From contig JANSYM010000012.1 in NCBI GenBank assembly GCA_024742355.1, positions 26,091 through 90,090 on the forward strand: a stretch of 64,000 nucleotides of DNA. The letters are read 5' to 3'. Positions 35,512 to 45,505 of the stretch are shown one piece after another. The DNA comes from Hyphomonadaceae bacterium (lineage in GTDB: Bacteria > Pseudomonadota > Alphaproteobacteria > Caulobacterales > Hyphomonadaceae). A program made the position numbers and the translations under genes. Every line of letters starts with the position of its first letter. Positions within the stretch are counted from its first letter, which is position 1. The notes beneath the pieces are model-generated. The model was not told where the DNA came from. It was given only the letters and a program-made list of their open reading frames with translations, and made no database searches.

Positions 35512-36374
35512 GCTGCTTGGCGTAGCCCTTTCACTGCTTCTTCAACTTCATCAAAGGATGGCCGCACCCGCGCCGGCGCGTGTCGGCGCGCCACCTCGAG
35601 GCAAATATTGACCGGGTTCTTGTGCAGGCTGGAGACCAGCATCTCACCGATCATCGAATAAAAGAAATGCTCTTCTTTACGGGTATGCGCGACCTTGGCG
35701 GCGAACGGTCCGACCACGCCATAGGCCAGGAAAACTCCAAGGAATGTCCCGACCAGAGCGCCGCCGATCATGCCCCCCAGCACCTCCGGCGGCTTGTCGA
35801 TCGACGCCATGGTCTTGATCACGCCAAGCACCGCAGCAACAATCCCCAGCGCTGGCAAGGCGTCGGCCATGCTTTGCAGGGCGTGCGAGCCGTGAAGACG
35901 TTCTTCGAGCAGGCTTTCCAGATGCTTCTCGAGCAGCTCCTCAACCTGATGCACATTGTCGAAATTCATGATCATCGAGCGGATCGTGTCGCAGATCATC
36001 TCGATCGCTTCGTGGTCCTTCAGAATCTTCGGATAGCGCTGGAAAATCTCCGACTCATTCGGCGCCTCGATATGCGCTTCGATGTCGACCGGGTTTTCCT
36101 TCAGGACGCTGAGCAGCTCATGCATCATGCACAGCAGGTCCTGGTAATCCTTCTTCTTCCATTTTGGACCAGCAAAGGCGGCCATGACATCGCCGCCCGT
36201 ATGCTTGATCGTGGCAAAATCGTTTGAAGCGAGGAAAGCACCGGTCGCGGCGCCGCCAATCATCATCATCTCAAATGGCAGAGACTTCAGGATGATGCTC
36301 ATCTTGCCCCCGGCGAGGATATACCCGCCAAAGACCATGCCCATCGTAACGACAAGTCCTAATATAGCGCCCAC
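35508..36374 (-). CDS. motA: Flagellar stator protein MotA
   Basis: 288 residues with four membrane segments. Two are N-terminal (about 1-50), then comes a large cytoplasmic loop, then GIVAAVLGVIKTMAS and LVGTFLGVFLAYGVVGPFAA, typical of MotA. It forms the proton channel with MotB, whose gene is divergent at 37451. It overlaps the following large gene by four bases. Confidence 0.95.
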   Translation of the reverse strand: MGAILGLVVTMGMVFGGYILAGGKMSIILKSLPFEMMMIGGAATGAFLASNDFATIKHTGGDVMAAFAGPKWKKKDYQDLLCMMHELLSVLKENPVDIEAHIEAPNESEIFQRYPKILKDHEAIEMICDTIRSMIMNFDNVHQVEELLEKHLESLLEERLHGSHALQSMADALPALGIVAAVLGVIKTMASIDKPPEVLGGMIGGALVGTFLGVFLAYGVVGPFAAKVAHTRKEEHFFYSMIGEMLVSSLHKNPVNICLEVARRHAPARVRPSFDEVEEAVKGLRQAA

Positions 36375-36411
36375 AGAACGCCTCCCTTCAACCCAACTCT
36401 ACAAAGTCTGT

Positions 36412-37293
36412 TCATGTCGCTGCGACCTCCTGGAGGAAGGCCGGATCGATTTGTGATTTCAGCCGCACTGCCCGCTGATGCTTCCAGACGCCGAGTTCGC
36501 CTTCAGCGATATCCACGGGGCCTTCGACGGTGTTGGCGGTGACGGTCAGCTTGGACCGGTGCGTGCCGGGCAGCTCGATAACGGTGCCCGCCTCAAGCCG
36601 CAGACAGTCGGCGACGGTCATCGGCACGCGATCGAGCACGACATCCAATCGAACGCTGGAATTCTGGACCCGCGGTTGCGACAATCCCTTGCCGCCGCTG
36701 ACCGCCCCCCCACCCAGGGAATCATCGCCAGCGGAATCTGCCAAAGCCAGGACGGCGTCGAGTTTCAGCGCAACGCCGATGCGGAACGCTTGTCCTTCCA
36801 GGTCGCAAAGATAATAGACGACCAGGCAATTGCCCTCGATTTCCAGGCCTTCAAATGCGGCGGCCTCAGGCATTTCGCCCTCAGCGCCCAGCATATCGAA
36901 CGTGGTGGCGAGCTCTTCGCTCAAGCGCGTGGCCGGGGGTTCTAGCAAGAGCTGCAAAAACAATTGCGGTGCCTCAGCCAGTCGCGAGGCATCCTGCTGC
37001 ATTTTCTGCGCGGCGAACCGCGCTGCCACGAGATTGTCGATCGAAACAGCGACAACGAATTCACGTGATTCGTTTCGGAAACCATAGACATAAGCGCCGA
37101 ACAAATCGTCCGCGAGGGCGGCCCCGGGACTGACTTCGCGCGACTGCAATCGCAGCTCGCCTTCATCCTGCAAGACGCCGTTCAACCAAGTGGATATCGT
37201 GCGCTCGAGCGTCGTCCAGAACGGTTTGTTCTGCAACACACGGGGCGGAACGCCGCCACTCGATTCAAGCTTTTTCCGAAGCACGGCGCTCAA
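36412..37293 (-). CDS. fliM: Divergent flagellar switch protein FliM
   Basis: 293 residues. The C-terminus (SSVRLDVVLDRVPMTVADCLRLEAGTVIELPG) is a SpoA domain as in FliM/FliN. The middle is a weakly conserved CheC-like domain. The N-terminus lacks the LSQ-EIDALL motif with which enteric FliM binds CheY-P, so switching must work differently or through another partner. The start appears to be TTG at 37293 with AGGGG eight bases before. It precedes motA. Confidence 0.75.
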   Translation of the reverse strand: MSAVLRKKLESSGGVPPRVLQNKPFWTTLERTISTWLNGVLQDEGELRLQSREVSPGAALADDLFGAYVYGFRNESREFVVAVSIDNLVAARFAAQKMQQDASRLAEAPQLFLQLLLEPPATRLSEELATTFDMLGAEGEMPEAAAFEGLEIEGNCLVVYYLCDLEGQAFRIGVALKLDAVLALADSAGDDSLGGGAVSGGKGLSQPRVQNSSVRLDVVLDRVPMTVADCLRLEAGTVIELPGTHRSKLTVTANTVEGPVDIAEGELGVWKHQRAVRLKSQIDPAFLQEVAAT

Positions 37294-37450
37294 AATATAC
37301 CCCTAGATGAAAGAGAAATCTCTCTATTTAAGATTGAATTCTATGATGAATAAAAGGTTAGCAGAGCTCAAAAAATCGACCCTGAGTTGTATTTCGGAAA
37401 TTTACCGTACTTTGCTAAGCCAGCTTCAGTGAAAAATTTGGGTAGGCACA

Positions 37451-38329
37451 ATGGCTGACGCTTCGAACGGACTGGCTCCGGTCATCATCATCAAGAAGAA
37501 GAAAAAAGCTGGTGGTGACGGACACCATGGCGGTGCGTGGAAGGTGGCCTATGCCGACTTCGTGACCGCGATGATGGCCTTCTTTCTTTTGATGTGGTTG
37601 CTCAACGCGACGACAGAAGAACAGCGCAAGGGCATCGCGGATTATTTCAATCCGACAATTCCGATCTCACGGATTTCAGGGGGTGGTTCAGATGGCCTCA
37701 ATGGCTCTTCCATCTTCACTGAGCAGACTTATGCCAAGATGGGCACTGGCGCGACCGCATCGTCGACGCTGGCCAAGACCAAGCCGCTCACACAGGACGA
37801 GAATGAGAAATTCGCGGAAGCCTCCGACGAAGACGCTGGACCGTCCAAGATTACAGAAGCCGAGCAAGCCGCCGCGATTGCGCAGCTGGAAATGATGCTC
37901 AGCGAGGAATCCAAAGCCTTGAGCGATCACATCCAGGTCAAACTCTCTCCGGAGGGCATCGTCATGGAACTGGTTGATTCTGAGGACATGCCTCTGTTCG
38001 CCCTCGGCGAAAGCCGCCCGACCGGTCTGCTCGAAGACCTGGTCACGACCGTCACCGATTCGTTCGGTGCCTTCGGAAACGAAATCAAAGTCGTCGGCCA
38101 CACTGATTCGCTGGCTTATGCCGACAGTCTCCAGTTCGACAATTGGGATCTTTCAACCGAGCGTGCCAATGTCGCGCGGCGCCTGCTGGTCGAAAAAGGA
38201 TTCCCGCTGTCGCGCATTCAGGAAGTGTCCGGACGGGCCGATACGGACTTGCTGATTCCGGATGATCCGTATGCGGCGCAAAACCGCCGGATCTCGATCA
38301 CGCTGCTCAAGCAGGACGTGGCGAGTTAA
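37451..38329 (+). CDS. motB: Flagellar stator protein MotB
   Basis: 292 residues. A basic cytoplasmic tail is followed by one membrane helix starting WKVAYADFVTAMMAFF, with the proton-binding Asp36. A C-terminal OmpA-like domain (HTDSLAYADSLQFDNWDLS) binds peptidoglycan. It is divergent from fliM-motA, with 157 bases between. A perfect CtrA-type box overlaps its stop codon. Confidence 0.95.
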   Translation: MADASNGLAPVIIIKKKKKAGGDGHHGGAWKVAYADFVTAMMAFFLLMWLLNATTEEQRKGIADYFNPTIPISRISGGGSDGLNGSSIFTEQTYAKMGTGATASSTLAKTKPLTQDENEKFAEASDEDAGPSKITEAEQAAAIAQLEMMLSEESKALSDHIQVKLSPEGIVMELVDSEDMPLFALGESRPTGLLEDLVTTVTDSFGAFGNEIKVVGHTDSLAYADSLQFDNWDLSTERANVARRLLVEKGFPLSRIQEVSGRADTDLLIPDDPYAAQNRRISITLLKQDVAS

Positions 38330-38340
38330 GTCCATCTTAA
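38326..38340 (+). promoter_or_regulatory. CtrA-type box upstream of flgE
   Basis: TTAA-GTCCATC-TTAA, an exact TTAA-N7-TTAA match to the CtrA consensus known in Caulobacter and relatives, starting in the motB stop codon and 68 bases before flgE. CtrA directly controls flagellar genes in these bacteria. Confidence 0.6.
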
Positions 38341-38407
38341 GTTGAGTTATTCGCTTATTAACCTATGATTTCTACTTTCGGTTGCATCGACTGCAGGAGC
38401 AACCGAC

Positions 38408-39712
38408 ATGAGTATATCATCATCTTTGAATGCCGGGGTCATGGGCCTCAACGCCAACTCGACCCGCCTCTCAACCATTTCCGATAATATCGCAAACTCT
38501 GAAACCTTCGGGTACAAACGAAGCCAGGTGGAGTTTTCCTCCATGGTTCTCGAACAGAGATCGTCTGCTTATTCAGCCGGCGGCGTCATGGTCGACACTT
38601 TTAAAGATGTGAGTGCCGTCGGCTCTCTGATCTCCACTGGTAATGCCACCGACATTGCGGTGGCCGGACGCGGCCTGGTGCCCGTCACTGACATTCAGGG
38701 CGTCGACCAGTCCGCAGCAGATCGCAACCTGATGCTGCTTCCGACCGGATCCTTCACCGCCGACCAGAATGGCAACCTGCGCACGCAGAGTGGCTCGTTC
38801 CTCCTCGGCTGGCCCGCAGACAGCACCGGTTCGATCGGCAATGTCAGCCGCAATAGCGGCACCAATCTTCAGCCGGTCAATATTGCGACCTCGCAATTCG
38901 TCGCCTCGCCGACAGCGTCGATTGAAGTCGGCATCAACCTGCCTGCTGATGCAACCACCGCCGGCGCGGCGGGCGGCGGCTACAGCCTGCCGATCGAGTA
39001 TTATGACAATCTCGGCCGCGCGCAGACCCTGCGCATGGACTTTACCCCGGTTGTGCCCGGCACCGGATCTTCCAATCAATGGCAGGTTCAGATCTTTGAC
39101 GATGCCGGCGATCCGACAACGGCGATTGGCGGACTGGACATCACCTTCGACGATACGTCGGCAAATGGTGGCCGTATCGCGAGTGTTACACCTTCCGGCG
39201 GCGCTGCCTATGACGCGGCAACTGGCCAGGTCGCGCTGACCCTGTCGCACGGACCGGTCGATGTATTCATCGGTCGTCCGCTCGACACGGCCGGTATGAC
39301 CCAGCTGTCGGCGCCATTCTCGCCGACGTCGGTGACAAAGGACGGCGCGCCGATTGGCGACCTTCAATCGATCGAGATTGACGAGCTCGGAAACCTTCAG
39401 GCGATCTATGATACCGGCTTCCGCCGGACACTGTATCAGATCCCGGTTGGCGACGTGCCGAACATGGACGGTCTGAAAGCCCTGGACGGTCAGGCCTATA
39501 CGGTCTCTGCGCAGAGCGGCAACATGTATCTCTGGGACGCTGGCACCGGTCCGGTCGGATCGATATCAGGCTTCGCCCTGATGGAATCGACCACCGACAT
39601 CGCCCGCGAACTCACTGACCTGATCGAGACGCAACGCGCTTACTCTTCAAGCGCCAAGATCGTTCAGACAGTCGATGAGATGCTGCAGGAAACCACCAAT
39701 CTGAAGCGATAA
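38408..39712 (+). CDS. flgE: Hook protein FlgE
   Basis: 434 residues. N-terminal ISDNIANSETFGYKRS and C-terminal TDIARELTDLIETQRAYSSSAKIV are typical for FlgE, with a central hook domain. It starts the plus-strand flgE-flgK-flgL-flgI operon. A CtrA-type box lies upstream. Confidence 0.95.
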   Translation: MSISSSLNAGVMGLNANSTRLSTISDNIANSETFGYKRSQVEFSSMVLEQRSSAYSAGGVMVDTFKDVSAVGSLISTGNATDIAVAGRGLVPVTDIQGVDQSAADRNLMLLPTGSFTADQNGNLRTQSGSFLLGWPADSTGSIGNVSRNSGTNLQPVNIATSQFVASPTASIEVGINLPADATTAGAAGGGYSLPIEYYDNLGRAQTLRMDFTPVVPGTGSSNQWQVQIFDDAGDPTTAIGGLDITFDDTSANGGRIASVTPSGGAAYDAATGQVALTLSHGPVDVFIGRPLDTAGMTQLSAPFSPTSVTKDGAPIGDLQSIEIDELGNLQAIYDTGFRRTLYQIPVGDVPNMDGLKALDGQAYTVSAQSGNMYLWDAGTGPVGSISGFALMESTTDIARELTDLIETQRAYSSSAKIVQTVDEMLQETTNLKR

Positions 39713-39740
39713 TTTCCGCTAGTTCAGAGGGGCGCCCGAC

Positions 39741-41189
39741 GTGAGCATTTCAAGTGCCATCGTATCCGCCAGGTCCGGACTCGACGCCATTGGCGCGCGT
39801 GCGGACCTGGTCGCCACCAATATCGCGAACGCATCAACGCCTGGCTATGTTCGCCGGGCGCTGAGTGTCAGCGAGACCATTCTCGGCGCGCAAACCGCCG
39901 GGGTGCAGATCGAGGGTATTGACCGCTCGACCAATGCCCGCCTGACCGGCGAACGCCGATTGCTGGCCAGTGACTATGCGCAAGCTGAAATTCTCTCCTC
40001 GTCCTGGGCATCCCTGTCCGGACGCATCGGCGAGGACATTGAAAGCTCGACCCTGTTCCAGCGCCTGAACTCATTTGATACGGCTTTGCGCGACGCGGCG
40101 CTGAGCCCGGAATCGACCACGCATGCAAACCAGGTCGTGCAATCGGCAAAAGATCTGGTCACCGAATTCAACGCCCTCGGCGACCTGATCACGGAACGCC
40201 GGTTTCAGGCCGATCAGGACATTGCCAGCAGCGTCGAGATCGTGAACGCCTCGCTGCGCGAAGTGGCGGATCTCAATCGCTCGCTTGCCAGTATCGATCG
40301 CACCTCTCCGCAAGCTGCCGCTTTGTTTGACGAGCGCGGCCGGGTGCTGGATCGCATTTCAGAACATATCTCAATCCAGACTTTTGAACGCGACAGTGGT
40401 GCCATCGACGTGCTGACCACAGAAGGCGTCTACCTGGTTGCCGGCCCTGCCCGCGAAATCGAATTCACGCCGACAAATTCCATGTCGGCCGACTTCTCCC
40501 TTGCCGGTGGCGAACTGTCCGGACTGACGGTCGATGGCGTCGACATTACGCCCGGCGCGCCGACGTTCGGTGCCGTCTCGAGCGGGTCTCTCGCCGCCCT
40601 GTTCACACTGCGCGACACCGACCTGCCCAATCTCCAGAACCAGCTCGATACAATGGCGCAGGACATGATTGACCGGTTCACGGATCCTGCGATCGATCCG
40701 ACCCTGCTGGTTGGAGATCCTGGCCTGTTTCTGGATTCCAACAGCGCGGCAGGCGCGGGCATTGCCAGCCGGCTTGAAATCAACGCGCTGGTCGATCCCG
40801 CACAAGGCGGAGCGAGCTGGCGCCTGCGCGATGGCCTTGGCGCCCTGACGCAAGGCAATCCCGGCGACACGAGCATCCTGACCGGCCTGGTCGGCGCTCT
40901 GGAGCAGGTTCGGACAGTTTCTCAGCCCGGTTTGCAGGGCAGCTATTCCGCCAGCGACCTGATCGCACAGCTTGGTTCCCTGGCCGGACAAAACCGTGTT
41001 CAGAACGAAGCCGTCCGTTCGTCGGTCACCTTGCAGCACGATGCGGTGCAGCAGGCCGAGAAAGACGAGACCGGCGTCGATATTGAACGCGAGATGCAAG
41101 ACCTGTTGCTGATCGAACAAGCCTTCGCCGCCAATGCCCGCGTGCTCGAAGCGGCGAGCCAGATGATCAACCAGTTGATGGAGTTGTAG
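39741..41189 (+). CDS. flgK: Hook-filament junction protein FlgK
   Basis: 482 residues from a GTG start. The N-terminus (VATNIANASTPGYVRR) and the C-terminus (EMQDLLLIEQAFAANARVLEAASQM in part) fit FlgK. The likely chaperone is the FlgN-like product at 27854. flgL follows four bases later. Confidence 0.92.
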   Translation: MSISSAIVSARSGLDAIGARADLVATNIANASTPGYVRRALSVSETILGAQTAGVQIEGIDRSTNARLTGERRLLASDYAQAEILSSSWASLSGRIGEDIESSTLFQRLNSFDTALRDAALSPESTTHANQVVQSAKDLVTEFNALGDLITERRFQADQDIASSVEIVNASLREVADLNRSLASIDRTSPQAAALFDERGRVLDRISEHISIQTFERDSGAIDVLTTEGVYLVAGPAREIEFTPTNSMSADFSLAGGELSGLTVDGVDITPGAPTFGAVSSGSLAALFTLRDTDLPNLQNQLDTMAQDMIDRFTDPAIDPTLLVGDPGLFLDSNSAAGAGIASRLEINALVDPAQGGASWRLRDGLGALTQGNPGDTSILTGLVGALEQVRTVSQPGLQGSYSASDLIAQLGSLAGQNRVQNEAVRSSVTLQHDAVQQAEKDETGVDIEREMQDLLLIEQAFAANARVLEAASQMINQLMEL

Positions 41190-41193
41190 CGCC

Positions 41194-42171
41194 ATGTCCT
41201 CGATTTCTCTCAACAGCTTTCTAAGCACCGCCCTCAGCAATTCGATCAGTGAGTTGCGCACCCAAATCGCAGATCGCGCACAAGAGGCCACGACCGGTCG
41301 GCAATCGGATCTGATCAGCCATCTCAATGGCCGGATTGATCATGCCCTGCTCGGCGACAAGGCGTTGCAGGACAATGCCGACGACCAGGCGCGCATAGAG
41401 CTGCGCCAGATCCGTCTCTCTCTGTCCGAAAACGCCATGGGGTCGATCCGCGACCTGACGGAAGGTTTGTCACTCGAAATGCAGTCGGCCATCGGGATCG
41501 AGGATGTCGAGCGTCAACAAACGGTCGCAACCCAGGCCCGCGAAGCGCTGAGCGAAGTGCTATCCCGCCTGAATGTGCGCCATGGCGAACGCTACCTGTT
41601 CTCCGGCGATGCCACCGCGACAGCGCCCTTTCAGGATGCTGACGCCCTGCTGACGGATTTGCAGACCATCGCTGCGGGCGCAGTCGATGAAGCCGATTTC
41701 GCGGCACAGGTGCAAACCTATTTCGACGACCCGGCTGGCGGCTTCCAGACCAGTTTCTATCAGGGCACGCAAACCGCCAGCGACAGCGATGCGGTATTGT
41801 CGAACCAGGGTGCTTTCTCAGACATGTTCATGGGGCTCTCTCTCATGGCGCTGTCCGCGCCCGGCACCGCCATCCCGTTCGCCGCAGTTGGCACGCCTGC
41901 CATGGACCTGGCGCTTGAGCGCCTCGATCGCGGACGCACGCTCTTGGTGGATGTCGAAGCCGGGATCGGCATCCGGCAGGACAGCCTGCAATCAGAACTC
42001 GATCTGCTTGGCCGCGAGAAAGTGCTGCTCACGTCCTCGTTCCAGGACCTGACGGGCAAAGATCAATACGAAGCCGCGACGCAATTGAAGGAGCTCGAGG
42101 CCAATCTCGAAGCGTCCTATCTGCTGACCTCTCGGCTCTCCAACCTCTCACTCCTCAACTATCTGAGATAA
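41194..42171 (+). CDS. flgL: Hook-filament junction protein FlgL
   Basis: 325 residues with flagellin-like helical ends (ISELRTQIADRAQEATTGRQ and the C-terminal helix LEASYLLTSRLSNLSLLNYL) and a short central domain. Second junction protein, after flgK. Confidence 0.9.
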   Translation: MSSISLNSFLSTALSNSISELRTQIADRAQEATTGRQSDLISHLNGRIDHALLGDKALQDNADDQARIELRQIRLSLSENAMGSIRDLTEGLSLEMQSAIGIEDVERQQTVATQAREALSEVLSRLNVRHGERYLFSGDATATAPFQDADALLTDLQTIAAGAVDEADFAAQVQTYFDDPAGGFQTSFYQGTQTASDSDAVLSNQGAFSDMFMGLSLMALSAPGTAIPFAAVGTPAMDLALERLDRGRTLLVDVEAGIGIRQDSLQSELDLLGREKVLLTSSFQDLTGKDQYEAATQLKELEANLEASYLLTSRLSNLSLLNYLR

Positions 42172-42175
42172 TCGT

Positions 42176-43285
42176 ATGCGCCTTACCTCTGTTCTCGCTT
42201 GTTTTGCCATCGCGCTGATGCCCGTCCTTGGATCAGCCGCCGATGCGCAGGCCAAGCTCCGAGATATTCTCGACATTGAGGGCGTGCGGACCAATGATCT
42301 CGTTGGCTATGGCATCGTGGTTGGCCTGAACGGCACTGGCGATTCAGTACGCAACGCACCGTTCACCGAGGATTCCCTCACCAATATGCTCGAACGCCTC
42401 GGCATGAATGTGCAGGGCGAGGAGATCAAACCGAACAATGTCGCGGCCGTCCTGGTCACGGCGTCCTTGCCTGCGTTTTCGCGCAATGGATCAAGCATTG
42501 ACGTCACCGTCGCTTCGATCGGGGATGCGGATAGTTTGCAGGGCGGAACGCTGATCCTCACCCCGCTGCGCGGCGCCGACAACGAGGTTTATGCCGTCGC
42601 TCAGGGCAGCGTCATGGTCAGCGGCGTGAATGTCGAGGCGGCTGGTGCGCGCAACACAGTCGGCACACCCACCACAGGCTCCGTTCCCGGCGGCGCGATT
42701 GTCGAAAAAGAGATCGGGTTTGATTTCAACGCGCAGAACACGCTGACTCTGGCTTTGCGCAATCCAGATTTCACCACCGCAGCCCGGGTCGAAGACACGA
42801 TTAACGGCACACTTGGGCGGCCCGTCGCCTATATGCGCGACCCCGGAACGATTGAACTTAATCTGGCCGGAACAGGCGGTTCGCCTGCACGTGTCCTCGC
42901 CGCGATTGAGAACTTGCCGATCGATGTCGAAAGCCCGGCCCGCATCGTCATTGACGAGAAATCCGGTACGATTGTGCTCGGTCAGGATGTGACGATTTCC
43001 AAGGTCGCGATTGCCCAGGGCAATATCTCGATCAAGGTGCGCGAGAACCCGGTTGTCTCGCAGCCCAATCCGTTTGCGGCGGGCGAGACCATCGTCCTCC
43101 CCCGCACGGACATTGATGTGACCCAGACCGGCAATGAGAATATCGCCTTGCTGGAAGCCAACACGACCCTGTCGCAGCTGATTGACGGGCTCAACGCGCT
43201 TGGTGTGCGGCCACAGGAAATGGCCGACATCATTCGTGCCATGAGCGCCGCCGGCGCGATCCACGCTGAACTGGTTGTCCGCTAG
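42176..43285 (+). CDS. flgI: Flagellar P-ring protein FlgI
   Basis: 369 residues with a signal peptide and the FlgI pattern (LRDILDIEGVRTNDLVGYG, VVGLNGTGDS, and IIRAMSAAGAIHAEL at the end). It forms the peptidoglycan ring around the rod. Last gene of the flgE operon, starting four bases after flgL, and convergent with fliG. Confidence 0.95.
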   Translation: MRLTSVLACFAIALMPVLGSAADAQAKLRDILDIEGVRTNDLVGYGIVVGLNGTGDSVRNAPFTEDSLTNMLERLGMNVQGEEIKPNNVAAVLVTASLPAFSRNGSSIDVTVASIGDADSLQGGTLILTPLRGADNEVYAVAQGSVMVSGVNVEAAGARNTVGTPTTGSVPGGAIVEKEIGFDFNAQNTLTLALRNPDFTTAARVEDTINGTLGRPVAYMRDPGTIELNLAGTGGSPARVLAAIENLPIDVESPARIVIDEKSGTIVLGQDVTISKVAIAQGNISIKVRENPVVSQPNPFAAGETIVLPRTDIDVTQTGNENIALLEANTTLSQLIDGLNALGVRPQEMADIIRAMSAAGAIHAELVVR

Positions 43286-43311
43286 AAGCTAATCGAAAGC
43301 GGCGGCAGGAC

Positions 43312-44403
43312 CTATTCGCCCGCCGCCTCTTCCTTGATCCGTTCGACGACGATGACCTCGTCGCGCTTGAGTTCCATCATCTTGGTCAGGAAGGTCTTCT
43401 CGATCTGCTCCGCTGCGGCCTGGTCCGGCGCTGGAAGACGCTCGAGCTCTGAGCGGAACTGGTCCGCCATCCGGTTCGAGATATTGGACAGGAAATACTC
43501 CGCCACCTCGGCATATTGCGCCTGCAGGCAACACAGAACCTCCATCAGGAAAGCCTGGTCCAGTGCCTTGAACAGGATCGGGATCTGATTGCGGTTGAGG
43601 ATTTTCGGCAGGTCCTCAATGGCAAACATGCCGCGCTGAATGGGATCGACTTTCTCAGCATGCGATTGCTCCAGAAAGCCCATCAGTGACTTGCGCCGCT
43701 CGTTCGGCACCAGGCTGAGCATTTCACCGACCGACTGTAACTGCGTCGTGTCATCTGCGGCAGCCACTTCTGCCGCCTGCAAGTATTCCATCTTCACCAT
43801 TCGGGCGATGACGCTGTCAATGTCTGGGGAGGCTGGCGGCGGATCCACCATTTCGCCGAGCACTTTGGTCTGAACTTCCTCATCGAGCAGACAGATGAGC
43901 TCTGAACAGAGCGTCGTTTCCAGATTGCGCAATATCAGCGCGATGATGTTCGGCGTCAGGCCAGCGAGATAGGTCGCTGTCTTGGCTGGCTCGCGCTTGG
44001 CAAGCTCGGTCCAGATGTCGGACAGATTGTCCAGCTTCGGCGCCTCGACAGGAAATTCGTCCTCAGCCGGCTGCGCGCCGTACACCAATTGCAAACGCGG
44101 CTCGTCCAGAACGCCTTCAAGGATCTTGCGCGCTGATTCCGAACCGCCCCGCAGCGAGCCACTGTTCAGACGCAACTGGCGCAGGAAATCGATGACGATC
44201 TCGATCAGCTGTTCACGCGCAAGCACGGAGATCGATTCCAGCGAGGTCGCAATATTGGCGATCGCCCGATCGTCCAGAAGCTCAACGATCGGCTTCGCGG
44301 CGGTTTCGCCCAACATCGCGATCACCACAGCTGCGCGCTGCGACGGCGTTATATGTTGCGTCGTGCTGTCTGACTGCTGCGCGGAATTCTGATTGGTCGA
44401 CAC
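43312..44403 (-). CDS. fliG: Divergent flagellar switch protein FliG
   Basis: 363 residues with the three FliG domains in order (N: AAVVIAMLGE; middle: LTPNIIALILRNLE; C: MFAIEDLPKIL and FLSNISNRMADQF). The EHPQ motif of the middle domain is not present. In the torque helix the enteric Arg (R281) is kept, but the Asp-Asp pair (D288/D289) reads Ser-Glu and the later Arg is absent. Gene order fliF-fliH-fliN-fliP-fliG is unusual, because fliG usually follows fliF. It starts one base after fliP ends. Confidence 0.8.
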   Translation of the reverse strand: MSTNQNSAQQSDSTTQHITPSQRAAVVIAMLGETAAKPIVELLDDRAIANIATSLESISVLAREQLIEIVIDFLRQLRLNSGSLRGGSESARKILEGVLDEPRLQLVYGAQPAEDEFPVEAPKLDNLSDIWTELAKREPAKTATYLAGLTPNIIALILRNLETTLCSELICLLDEEVQTKVLGEMVDPPPASPDIDSVIARMVKMEYLQAAEVAAADDTTQLQSVGEMLSLVPNERRKSLMGFLEQSHAEKVDPIQRGMFAIEDLPKILNRNQIPILFKALDQAFLMEVLCCLQAQYAEVAEYFLSNISNRMADQFRSELERLPAPDQAAAEQIEKTFLTKMMELKRDEVIVVERIKEEAAGE

Positions 44404-45153
44404 CTAGGCATACCCCCTGATCAAGGCTTCTGTAATTTTGAGCCATCCATCGGCGAGCACGAAGAAGCCGAGCTTGAATGGCAGTGAAACAACGGTCGGC
44501 GGCACCATCATCATACCGACAGCCATGAGGACTGAGGCGACGACGAGGTCGATGACCATGAATGGCATGAAGATGACAAACCCGATCTGGAACGCGTGCT
44601 TGATTTCAGACAGCATGAAGGCGGTCGACAGCAAGGCGAATGACGGCTGCTCATCCGGCCCAACCGGACGGTTGAGCGCATCCGAGAGCATGAAGATGGC
44701 CTCCGGATCGGTCCGCCGCATCATGAACTCACGAAACGGCCCGGTCGTCTGCAACCAGGCTTCCTGCTCGGTGATGGTGCCGTCTATGTAAGGCGACAGG
44801 CCAGTCGACCAGGCCTCCATGAAGACCGGCTCCATGATGAAGAAGGTGAGGAACATGGCGAGCGCCATGATCATCATGTTGGGCGGCGCCTGCTGAACAC
44901 CGAGCGCCTGCCGCAGGATCGAGAAGACGATCACCATGAAGGGCAGGCAGGTGACCATCATGGCAATGCCCGGCACCAGGCTGAGCACGGTCACAAACAG
45001 GAAGAGCTGGACCACCGTCCCGCTCAATCCCTGCCCGTCGCCGCCGAGAATGTTCTGCAGCGCCGCGCCATCCGGTGCCGGCACCGCCTGAGCAGCGGCC
45101 ACACCGGAGGCCAACAGGACGCATCCTGCGATCAGCAAAAAGGAACGGATCAT
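44404..45153 (-). CDS. fliP: Flagellar export gate protein FliP
   Basis: 249 residues from the ATG at 45153 (GGGATGG upstream; a further ATG at 45189 would overlap fliN). A signal peptide and four membrane segments are present, with TFFIMEPVFMEAW and the C-terminal MMMVPPTVVSLPFKL. It forms the pore of the export gate with FliQ and FliR. Confidence 0.93.
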   Translation of the reverse strand: MIRSFLLIAGCVLLASGVAAAQAVPAPDGAALQNILGGDGQGLSGTVVQLFLFVTVLSLVPGIAMMVTCLPFMVIVFSILRQALGVQQAPPNMMIMALAMFLTFFIMEPVFMEAWSTGLSPYIDGTITEQEAWLQTTGPFREFMMRRTDPEAIFMLSDALNRPVGPDEQPSFALLSTAFMLSEIKHAFQIGFVIFMPFMVIDLVVASVLMAVGMMMVPPTVVSLPFKLGFFVLADGWLKITEALIRGYA

Positions 45154-45181
45154 CAATCCATCCCAATTCGTAGACCGAATG

Positions 45182-45496
45182 CTAGGCATCCTCGTGTTCC
45201 TCGATCTGGGTCAGGCGGACGCCAATGGCGCCATCTTCAAGCTCGATCAGTTCGCCATGGGCGATGACGCGATCTTCGACGACCAGTTCGATCGGATCTT
45301 CAATCTTGGCGGTCAGCGGAATGATCGTATCCGGCTTGAGTTGCAGCAGTTCAGCGACGCTGAGTTTCTTCTGCCCGATCGACACAATCACATTGACTGG
45401 GAGGCCGTAGATCGACCGTCGGTACTGGTTTTCCGGCGAGACGCTGCGGCGTTCTGATTCGCCGACGACGCTTTCTGCTCTTTCTGGTTCTGACAT
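45182..45496 (-). CDS. fliN: Flagellar switch protein FliN
   Basis: 104 residues; the SpoA domain is clear (GLPVNVIVSIGQKKLSVAELL and GELIELEDGAIGVRLTQI). It forms the C-ring base with FliM. It lies between fliH and fliP in the fliF operon. Confidence 0.93.
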   Translation of the reverse strand: MSEPERAESVVGESERRSVSPENQYRRSIYGLPVNVIVSIGQKKLSVAELLQLKPDTIIPLTAKIEDPIELVVEDRVIAHGELIELEDGAIGVRLTQIEEHEDA

Positions 45497-45505
45497 CCTG
45501 TCCTC

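Noticed and set aside
40371..41327. 318-codon minus-strand ORF
   Set aside because: Antisense to flgK and flgL; chance frame in GC-rich sequence.
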